Shown here piece by piece: positions 13,247-18,827 of a stretch of 18,827 nucleotides of DNA. The stretch's first letter is position 1, and each line of letters opens with the position of its first letter. This DNA comes from an uncultured Collinsella sp. (GTDB lineage Bacteria > Actinomycetota > Coriobacteriia > Coriobacteriales > Coriobacteriaceae), in contig USAJ01000016.1 of NCBI GenBank assembly GCA_900552685.1, positions 1-18,827 on the forward strand, written 5' to 3'. A program made the position numbers and the translations under genes. Under the pieces are notes generated by a model. That model was not told where the DNA came from and ran no database searches. It saw only the letters and a list, made by a program, of their open reading frames with translations.

Positions 13247-14164
13247 CTATTTTCCGAGCGGGGAGAATTCGTCGACGATGAGGTCGAGGCATTGCGGAAG
13301 CGCGCGGGCTCCAAAGACGCCCGAATTGCTGGAGATAATCTCGCCATCGAACTGCATACCCAGCGACGGGGTGCAGGTGATCTTGGCTTCCTTGGTCTGG
13401 ATGATCTTGAACTGCGGGCGGCCGAGTACCTTGCCGGCGGGGTCGAGTGCGGCGGTGATCACAGTCGGTAGAAGCTGCACAGTTTTTACGGGTTCGATGA
13501 CCGCAATGTCGACCATGCCATCGTTCATACGGCAGTCGGGGAACAGGTTGATGTCGTTTTGGATGACCGAGGTGTTGCCGGCCATGCAGCAGATGCCGTC
13601 GAGCTCCTCGACAATGCCGTCATGCTCAATCGTAAAGTGCGCCACCGTGGGATTGGGCGTGGCGAGCGCGGAGAGGAAGTAAGCGATCTCGCCGATGTCG
13701 TTTTTGGTGGGGGCGGCCTTCATCATGATCTCGGCGTCGAAGCCCGAGCCGGCGATGATGATAAAGCCGTGGCGCTTCTCGTTGCCGTTCTCGTCGAGCC
13801 AAAAGAGCTCGCCCATGTCCACTTTGACCGTGCGACCGGCGCGGCAGGCCTTGGCAAGCGCCGCTGCCTCGGGGGCATTGCCGATGTTGTTAAAGAACAG
13901 GCAGGCCGTACCGGAGGGGAAGACGAGCGTGGGGACACCGCATCCGCGCATCTGGTCGAGCACGTTGGAGACAGTGCCGTCGCCGCCCGAAACGACCACG
14001 CGGTCAAACTCGCGCACGTCTGCCACGGCGTCCTCGGGCTCCATGCCATCGCCGATAAAGCGCATCACGACCTCGTCGCCGCCCTGTGCAAGGGCGTGCG
14101 TGAATGCGAAGATTTCATCTGAGCTGGGGCCCGATGCCGGGTTGTGGATGATAAGGCAGCGCAT
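13247..14164 (-). CDS. Diacylglycerol kinase-like lipid kinase
   Basis: The 305-residue protein begins 'MRCLIIHNPASGPSSDE' and has 'VVVSGGDGTVSNV' (GGDGT at residues 60-64), the nucleotide-binding motif of the DAGK/LCB5/YegS family. 'VFPSGTACLFFNNIG' and 'IIIAGSGFDAEIM' are further family elements. The C-terminal half has the beta-rich pattern typical of these enzymes ('GRPQFKIIQTKEAKITC'). It should phosphorylate diacylglycerol or a related lipid at the inner membrane face, returning it to phospholipid or lipoteichoic acid metabolism. The exact lipid is unknown. The RBS is weak. A 30-residue membrane protein gene follows directly. The gene is divergent from RNase D, and the two -10 boxes overlap. 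Confidence 0.9.
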   Translation of the reverse strand: MRCLIIHNPASGPSSDEIFAFTHALAQGGDEVVMRFIGDGMEPEDAVADVREFDRVVVSGGDGTVSNVLDQMRGCGVPTLVFPSGTACLFFNNIGNAPEAAALAKACRAGRTVKVDMGELFWLDENGNEKRHGFIIIAGSGFDAEIMMKAAPTKNDIGEIAYFLSALATPNPTVAHFTIEHDGIVEELDGICCMAGNTSVIQNDINLFPDCRMNDGMVDIAVIEPVKTVQLLPTVITAALDPAGKVLGRPQFKIIQTKEAKITCTPSLGMQFDGEIISSNSGVFGARALPQCLDLIVDEFSPLGK

Positions 14165-14171
14165 ACTTACG

Positions 14172-14200
14172 TTCCCGTTCTGTGACTAACCGAGTATAGT
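14172..14200. promoter_or_regulatory. Overlapping divergent promoters of rnd and the lipid kinase gene
   Basis: On the + strand TTCCCG (14172-14177) and TATAGT (14195-14200) are 17 bases apart and serve rnd. On the - strand TATACT occupies 14198-14193, overlapping the same bases, and points to the lipid kinase start at 14164. No good -35 was found for the - strand. Shared bases imply that the two promoters compete. Confidence 0.5.
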
Positions 14201-14262
14201 TGTAAGGCAATGCCAATATCCTACCCGTGTTTTTCGGGCCTAACCTTATTCGATGGGTTGAT

Positions 14263-15396
14263 ATGTACATTTCCACACATCAGGCTCTACTCGACTTTTG
14301 CCAGCGCGCCCGTGAGTTCGACGCGATTGCCGTCGATACCGAGTTTTTGCGCGAGCGCACGTTCCATCCGCGTCTGTGTTTGGTTCAGATTGCCACCCCT
14401 GCCGAGAGCGTAGCGGTCGATCCCCTGGTAATCGACGACCTATCGCCGCTGGCCGAGCTTATGGCCGACGAGAGCGTGACCAAGGTCTTCCACGCCTGCT
14501 CGCAGGATATGGAGGTCATGCTCCATACCGTAGGCGTGCTGCCGCGTCCGATTTTTGACACGCAGGTGGCCGCCGCCTTTTTGGGCGAGCGCCAGCAGAT
14601 TTCGTATGGCGCGCTTGTTCAGACGTTCTGCGGTGTATCGCTGCCCAAGACCGAGTCGCTGACCGACTGGTCGCGCCGCCCGCTGACCGATAAACAGATC
14701 GAGTACGCGATCGATGACGTTAAGTACCTGATCGTCGCCTATACCGAGATGATGAGCCGCCTGCGCGAGCTGGGCCGTGTGGACTGGGTGCTCGACGAGC
14801 TGCGCCCGCTGGCTGACGAGTCGCACTATCGCGCCGATCGCCACGAGGCGTTCCGCAAGGTCAAACGCATCAATTCGTGTAGCCGTCACCAGTTGGGCAT
14901 CGCGCGCGAGCTCGCCGCTTGGCGCGAGGATCGCGCCGAGCGCCGTAACATCCCGCGCAAGTGGGTCATGTCCGACGACACGCTGCTTGCGCTCGTTAAG
15001 CGCAATCCCGTGCGCGTTGAGGAGTTCCGTAGCATTCGCGGTACCGATCAGTTGGGGGAGCGCGACGTGGACGGTGCGCTCATGGCCATCAAGCGCGGCG
15101 CGAGCTGCCCGCACGATCGCCTGCCGCTCATGGTGCGCGGGCACCGTCAGATTTCGCCGGAGTTGGAGAGCGTGACGGACCTGATGTATGCGCTCATTCG
15201 CCTAGTTGCCGAGCGCTCGGGCGTGGCGACCTCGGTCATTGCCTCGCGCGATGACCTGGCCGACTATATCGAGCATCCCGAGCAGAGCCCCCTGCGCGAA
15301 GGCTGGCGCTTTGAGCTTGTGGGCTCGCGTCTGGACGATCTGCTTTCCGGCAATATGGGGTTGACGGTGAAGGACGGAAAAATCGAATTGCTGTAA
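14263..15396 (+). CDS. rnd: Ribonuclease D
   Basis: This 3'-5' exoribonuclease of the DEDD family trims tRNA and other small RNA 3' ends. Visible catalytic motifs are 'AVDTEFLRE' (Asp25, Glu27), 'VFHACSQDMEVM' and 'YAIDDVKYL'. An HRDC-like region follows from about residue 205 ('CSRHQLGIARELAAWRED') and a second helical segment reaches the C-terminus, as in full-length RNase D. The frame opens at a GTG (14227), but the ATG at 14263 starts 'MYISTHQALLDFC', which matches the usual family N-terminus, and gives 377 residues. No strong RBS precedes it, so the start is less certain. The gene is followed after 64 bases by a membrane peptidase gene. Confidence 0.92.
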   Translation: MYISTHQALLDFCQRAREFDAIAVDTEFLRERTFHPRLCLVQIATPAESVAVDPLVIDDLSPLAELMADESVTKVFHACSQDMEVMLHTVGVLPRPIFDTQVAAAFLGERQQISYGALVQTFCGVSLPKTESLTDWSRRPLTDKQIEYAIDDVKYLIVAYTEMMSRLRELGRVDWVLDELRPLADESHYRADRHEAFRKVKRINSCSRHQLGIARELAAWREDRAERRNIPRKWVMSDDTLLALVKRNPVRVEEFRSIRGTDQLGERDVDGALMAIKRGASCPHDRLPLMVRGHRQISPELESVTDLMYALIRLVAERSGVATSVIASRDDLADYIEHPEQSPLREGWRFELVGSRLDDLLSGNMGLTVKDGKIELL

Positions 15397-15460
15397 GGAA
15401 GCCTAGCCGTTTGAGTGGGTAAAATGCCTCCAACGTGTAACTCGATTCGGAGGAATTCGC

Positions 15461-16165
15461 ATGCCCTATTACTATGGATACGGCTTTGGCATCGACCCGC
15501 TGTACCTGCTGGTTGTTCTTGTCTGCACGGTGCTTGGCCTTGCCGCGCAGAGCTATATCAACTCGACGTACAAGACGTGGTCCAAGGTTCGCTCGGACGG
15601 CGACACGGGCGCCACGGTCGCTCGCCGCATGCTCGACGCCAGCGGCTGCAACGCCGTGGGTATCAAGGGCGTCGCTGGTGAGCTCACCGATCATTACAAC
15701 CCGCAGGACAACAACCTGTATCTGTCGGATGCCAACCGTTCAGGCGGGTCGGTCGCAAGCGTTGCCGTCGCCTGCCACGAGGCGGGCCATGCCGCCCAGC
15801 GTCAAAGTGGTTATGCCATGATGAAGGTACGCACAGCCCTCGTGCCGGTCGTCAACTTTACCCAGAACACTTGGACCATCGTGTTGCTCATGGGTCTGTT
15901 TATGAACATCGCGGGACTCACGACCCTCGCGCTGATCTTCTTCTCGTTTAGTGTGTTGTTCCAGTTGGTTACGCTGCCGGTCGAGATTGATGCCAGCCGC
16001 CGCGCTGTGGCGTATATCGAGCAGTCGGGTATGAGCTCCAAGCAGGTCAACGGTGCCAAGAAGGTGCTGACGGCCGCCGCGCTTACCTATGTTGCCGCTG
16101 CGCTCACCTCGATTATTCAGCTGCTCTACCTGATGGCTCGCTACAACAGAAACTCCAACCGATAA
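15461..16165 (+). CDS. Membrane zinc metallopeptidase, YugP family
   Basis: The 234-residue protein has an N-terminal membrane helix ('PLYLLVVLVCTVLGLAAQ'), a zinc-binding 'CHEAGHAAQ' (His106, Glu107, His110) and two to three further membrane helices. A downstream 'EIDASRRAVAYIE' likely supplies another zinc ligand or structural Glu. This fits the neutral zinc metallopeptidase family represented by B. subtilis YugP (Zn_peptidase_2). Function in the cell is poorly known; it probably cleaves membrane or secreted proteins. CGGAGGAA supports the ATG at 15461. TAAAAT at 15420-15425 may be a -10 box. It is separated from xseA by a strong hairpin. Confidence 0.9.
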   Translation: MPYYYGYGFGIDPLYLLVVLVCTVLGLAAQSYINSTYKTWSKVRSDGDTGATVARRMLDASGCNAVGIKGVAGELTDHYNPQDNNLYLSDANRSGGSVASVAVACHEAGHAAQRQSGYAMMKVRTALVPVVNFTQNTWTIVLLMGLFMNIAGLTTLALIFFSFSVLFQLVTLPVEIDASRRAVAYIEQSGMSSKQVNGAKKVLTAAALTYVAAALTSIIQLLYLMARYNRNSNR

Positions 16166-16181
16166 CAAATGGGACAGGCAG

Positions 16182-16219
16182 GCGCCGCGGGGATTCGTGT
16201 CCCCGCGGCGCTGTACTAT
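16182..16219 (+). promoter_or_regulatory. 12-bp hairpin followed by a -10 box (xseA promoter)
   Basis: GCGCCGCGGGGA (16182-16193) and TCCCCGCGGCGC (16200-16211) pair perfectly around a 6-base loop. The stem starts 17 bases after the peptidase stop and ends two bases before TACTAT (16214-16219), a -10 box. No U-run follows the stem and no -35 is evident. It may end the upstream mRNA and start the xseA transcript at once. Confidence 0.55.
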
Positions 16220-16280
16220 GTGTTGGACTTGAATTTGCGCAGGGCCGAAGCCCTTGTGCACGATAACGAAAGGAGGCTGC

Positions 16281-17732
16281 GTGGCAGGCTGGAATCTAAC
16301 CGGCAATGCCGTTTCCGCCGAGTTCGACGGTTCGGACGATCAGGAGCGCAAGGAGCTCAGCGTGAGCCAGGCGGTGGAGATCGCCGCCGGCGCGCTCGAC
16401 GCCATTCCGCAGCTGAGCGTTCTGGGCGAGGTTACGGGCTTTCGTGGCCCCAATGCCCGAAGCGGCCACTGCTACTTCCAGATTAAGGACGATTCGGCCG
16501 CCGTTGACTGCATCATTTGGAAGGGCGCCTATCTCAAGCGCACCTTCGATCTGCGCGACGGCATGCAAGTGAGCTTTAAGGGCAGCTTCAATCTCTATAA
16601 GGCCACGGGCCGCATGAGCTTTGTCGCTCGCTCGTTCTCGCTGGCGGGGGAGGGCCTGCTGCGTCAACAAGTGGCGCAACTGGCCGAAAAGCTACGCCGC
16701 GAGGGGCTGATGGACGAAGCGCGCAAACGTCGCATCCCGGTGTTCTGCTCACGCGTGGCGGTCGTTACCTCGCTTTCGGGTGCCGTAATCGACGACGTCA
16801 AGCGCACGCTGCGTCGTCGCAACCCGCTCGTCGAGCTCGTCTGCGTGGGCGCCAAGGTCCAGGGCGAGGGCGCACCGGTAGAGCTAATCGAGGGGCTGCA
16901 CCGTGCCGCCGCCATTACGCCGGCGCCGGATTGCATTTTGCTGGTGCGCGGCGGCGGCTCCTTTGAGGACCTCATGACCTTTAACGACGAGGAGCTTGCC
17001 CGCGCTGTGGCGGCTTGCCCTGTGCCCGTGGTGACCGGCATTGGCCATGAGCCTGATACCTCGATTTGCGACATGGTGAGCGACCGCCGCGCCTCCACGC
17101 CCACGGCGGCGGCAGAATCGGTGGCGCCGGCTATGACGGAGTTGGCCGATGTGCTCGAGGCGCGCCATCAGCGTCTGGGTGCCGCGATGGCATCGATGAT
17201 TGGGTCGAATCAGGTTGATCTGGAGATGCTCGACCAGCGCGGTCGCCGCGCCTGGGATACCTATACGGCCCGCTTGGGCGATGCGCTCGATGCGGCTGCG
17301 TGCCGCCCGTGCCTCAACGACCCAACGTTTATGGTCGAGCGTCGCGAGTCTGAGCTTGCCCTGACGGCCGATCGCCTGTCGGGCGCCATAGTACGCTCGG
17401 TCGGGACATTCCGCTCCAACTTTGAGCGCCTGCCCGAGCGTCTGGTTGCAAGCACCTCGGGGCTCGATGGCAAGCGCCATGCGCTCGCGCTTGCGAGTTC
17501 CCGTCTGGAGCATCAGGGGCGCACGATGCTCAACAAGCCCGCGTCCGACCTGGGCCGTGCGGCAGCCTCGCTAGATGCCCTGTCGCCGCTCAAGGTGCTT
17601 GCCCGTGGTTATTCCATCGCGTACAGCGATGATGGGGTGGCCACGAGCGCCAAGACCTTTAAGGCCGGTGACGCCATCCGCGTGCGCATGGCAGACGGCA
17701 ACGTGACGGCAACGGTCGATACGGTCGAGTAG
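16281..17732 (+). CDS. xseA: Exodeoxyribonuclease VII large subunit
   Basis: The large subunit of exonuclease VII degrades single-stranded DNA from both ends. The N-terminal OB-fold (about residues 25-120) shows 'LGEVTGFRGPNARSGHCYFQIKDDSAAVDCIIWKGAY'-type strands in two stretches. The catalytic domain follows with 'VAVVTSLSGAVIDDV', 'ILLVRGGGSFEDL' and 'PVVTGIGHEPDTSICDMV', then a long helical region and a C-terminal 'LKVLARGYSIAYSDDG'. A frame extension to an ATG at 16254 exists, but the GTG at 16281 has AAAGGAGG four bases upstream and is preferred, giving 483 residues. xseB follows after 42 bases, the classical order. Confidence 0.95.
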   Translation: MAGWNLTGNAVSAEFDGSDDQERKELSVSQAVEIAAGALDAIPQLSVLGEVTGFRGPNARSGHCYFQIKDDSAAVDCIIWKGAYLKRTFDLRDGMQVSFKGSFNLYKATGRMSFVARSFSLAGEGLLRQQVAQLAEKLRREGLMDEARKRRIPVFCSRVAVVTSLSGAVIDDVKRTLRRRNPLVELVCVGAKVQGEGAPVELIEGLHRAAAITPAPDCILLVRGGGSFEDLMTFNDEELARAVAACPVPVVTGIGHEPDTSICDMVSDRRASTPTAAAESVAPAMTELADVLEARHQRLGAAMASMIGSNQVDLEMLDQRGRRAWDTYTARLGDALDAAACRPCLNDPTFMVERRESELALTADRLSGAIVRSVGTFRSNFERLPERLVASTSGLDGKRHALALASSRLEHQGRTMLNKPASDLGRAAASLDALSPLKVLARGYSIAYSDDGVATSAKTFKAGDAIRVRMADGNVTATVDTVE

Positions 17733-17774
17733 GCCGCGTTTCATAGCGATAAACCTTTAGGAAAGGAAACAGAT

Positions 17775-18041
17775 ATGGCAGAGAAAACCCCGGTCGAGCA
17801 GCTTACGTACAAGCAGGCTTCGCAGGAGTTGGAGCTCATCATCCGCAGCTTGGAGTCGGGCGATATGGAGCTCGAGGAGTCGCTCGAGAGCTATACCCGC
17901 GGCGTCGAGCTCCTCAAGAGCCTGCGCACCCGCCTGTCCGATGCCGAGCAGAAGGTCTCGGTGCTTCTTAAGGACGTCGACGGCAACGACGTGCTCGCCG
18001 ACGGCGAAGCCGCCAACACCGACGACAACCTCTCGTTCTAA
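17775..18041 (+). CDS. xseB: Exodeoxyribonuclease VII small subunit
   Basis: This 88-residue acidic helical protein has the small-subunit pattern 'LTYKQASQELELIIRSLESGD' (two parts), 'ELEESLESYTRGVELLKSLRTRL' and 'DAEQKVSVL'. It binds several copies per large subunit and is needed for exonuclease VII activity. AGGAAAGG precedes the ATG. It lies 42 bases after xseA with no promoter seen between them, so the two are cotranscribed. The C-terminal tail of about 20 residues is acidic and variable. Confidence 0.95.
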   Translation: MAEKTPVEQLTYKQASQELELIIRSLESGDMELEESLESYTRGVELLKSLRTRLSDAEQKVSVLLKDVDGNDVLADGEAANTDDNLSF

Positions 18042-18048
18042 CCATCCC

Positions 18049-18071
18049 GACCAAATATAATTACCTTGGTC
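18049..18071 (+). promoter_or_regulatory. -10 box inside a dyad, ahead of the HIT gene
   Basis: GACCAA (18049-18054) and TTGGTC (18066-18071) flank a consensus TATAAT (18056-18061). The HIT start codon at 18091 lies 29 bases downstream. No good -35 is visible. The dyad may be an operator or may fold in RNA of read-through transcripts. Confidence 0.5.
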
Positions 18072-18090
18072 TGTGAGAAAGGAACCAACC

Positions 18091-18426
18091 ATGTGCGATT
18101 GCATCTTCTGCATAATTGCCAACCACGAGATCCCCTCGACCGTTGTCTATGAGGACGACCAGGTCATCGCCTTCGACGACCTCAATCCCCAGGCGCCGGT
18201 CCATACGCTCGTGATCCCCAAGAAGCACTACAGTGACATCGCCGACAACGTACCTGCCGAGACCATGGGCGCCATGGCTCACGCCATCCAGGAGGTCGCT
18301 AAGGCCAAGGGCTTGGAGGACGGTTTCCGCGTCATCTCCAACAAGGGCGTCAACGCCGGCCAGACCGTCATGCACTTCCACATGCACGTCCTCGGCGGCA
18401 AGAACCTGGGCGAGAACCTCATCTGA
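18091..18426 (+). CDS. HIT family nucleotide hydrolase
   Basis: The 111-residue protein starts 'MCDCIFCIIANHEIPSTVVY' and carries the histidine triad 'HFHMHVLGGKNL' near the C-terminus, with the middle His as the expected nucleophile. Such HINT-type enzymes cleave adenosine phosphoramidates and related nucleotides in the cytoplasm. 'CDCIFC' at the start could bind zinc, as in many bacterial HIT proteins. The frame opens at a GTG (18073), but the ATG at 18091 has AAAGGAACC upstream and the family N-terminus. It has its own -10 box. Confidence 0.93.
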   Translation: MCDCIFCIIANHEIPSTVVYEDDQVIAFDDLNPQAPVHTLVIPKKHYSDIADNVPAETMGAMAHAIQEVAKAKGLEDGFRVISNKGVNAGQTVMHFHMHVLGGKNLGENLI

Positions 18427-18467
18427 GGGCGCACGGCCCGTCGCCTTGGCTGCCTTTGGAGTAATCT

Positions 18468-18803
18468 ATGCAGCTTTCTCAACTCGAATACCTTCAAGCG
18501 GTAGCGAACTACGGCGGCGTGCGCAAAGCGGCTCGCGCCGTTCACGTGAGCCCACAGGCTGTTTCGTCGGCAATTAAGAAACTGGAGTCTGAGTATCAGA
18601 TCGTTTTGCTCGACCGATCGGCGGGGGAGGCTGTCTTGTCTCCGGCGGGCAGAGAATTTGCGCGTCGTGCACGCGTGATCCTGGCACAAGTCGACGATCT
18701 CAAAAAGTACACCCAATCGGGGAACGGCGGCGTCTCGCCTGACGGCCATTTCCGTCTTTACGCCCCCTGCCTTGAACTGCACCCCAAAACTTGGACGGCT
18801 TAA
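18468..18803 (+). pseudogene. LysR-type regulator, truncated by an insertion
   Basis: The first 90 residues are a clear LysR winged helix-turn-helix: 'MQLSQLEYLQAVANYGGVRK', 'VSPQAVSSAIKKLESEYQIVLLDR' and 'LSPAGREFARRARVIL'. LysR proteins are normally about 300 residues with an effector-binding domain, but this frame ends at residue 111. The last nine to ten residues are encoded by what looks like the terminus of an IS3-family element starting near 18773. GGAG at 18459 supports the ATG. The fragment might still bind DNA, but the effector domain is missing from this frame. The rest of the gene may lie beyond the insertion, outside the window. Confidence 0.75.
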
Positions 18804-18827
18804 ATAAGAACTACGCCGCAAGGGACT
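18773..18827. mobile_element. Left end of a probable IS3-family insertion sequence
   Basis: From TG at 18773 the sequence reads TGAACTGCACCCCAAAACTT then GGAC. This matches the general form of IS3-family terminal inverted repeats, which often contain 'CTGCACCCCAAAA-TT-GAC'. Only 55 bases are in the window and no transposase is visible. The recognition is from memory of such ends. The position, inside a LysR frame that would otherwise continue, supports an insertion. Confidence 0.65.

Noticed and set aside
13029..13292. 87-codon frame on the - strand across the small-protein locus
   Set aside because: It runs through the terminator, has no RBS and a Pro/Arg-rich shadow composition; the 30-codon frame has the RBS and a sensible membrane helix.

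Overview
The window looks like chromosomal DNA from a Coriobacteriia member, most likely Collinsella or a close relative. The reasons are the GC-rich coding sequence, strong AGGAGG-type ribosome binding sites, AT-rich gaps with palindromic repeats, a D-aspartate ligase/racemase pair, ECF transport and a sortase-anchored C69 peptidase. The genus is inferred from gene content; no marker gene settles it.

Layout. Positions 1-2769 (+ strand) hold a Tat-type lipoprotein, an XRE-like regulator and a membrane-anchored Ser/Thr kinase, ending at a bidirectional terminator. A coiled-coil peptidoglycan hydrolase (2780-3913) and a MOSC protein (4148-4780) lie on the - strand. A D-aspartate ligase-like ATP-grasp enzyme (5001-6257) and an aspartate racemase (6342-7088) follow on the + strand; together they would make and attach D-Asp to peptidoglycan precursors. 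Positions 7211-10765 (- strand) hold an ECF transporter operon: an S component, a fused double ATPase and a T component. Further - strand genes are a large LPXTG-anchored C69 dipeptidase (10889-12838), a 30-residue membrane protein (13145-13237) and a diacylglycerol-kinase-like lipid kinase (13247-14164). On the + strand come RNase D, a membrane Zn-peptidase, xseA, xseB, a HIT protein and a LysR gene cut off by what looks like the end of an IS3-family element at the right edge.

The strongest new observation is upstream of the ECF S gene. A 22-codon leader ORF (10633-10701, - strand) has a strong RBS and three consecutive Trp codons. A terminator with a UUCG loop and U-tract follows it, and a 7-bp antiterminator pairing is possible between the end of the leader ORF and the terminator. 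This is the architecture of ribosome-mediated tryptophan attenuation, so the ECF transporter probably imports tryptophan or a related compound. A 21-nt near-perfect inverted repeat links the leader ORF to sequence beyond the terminator and is not explained by the classical model.

Other structure includes hairpins placed directly in front of -10 boxes (kinase, D-Asp ligase, racemase, xseA), a hairpin that buries the lipoprotein RBS, nested dyads at 3975-4022, REP-like palindromes around the ECF operon, and an unannotated small membrane protein after the lipid kinase. No tRNA, rRNA or CRISPR array was seen.
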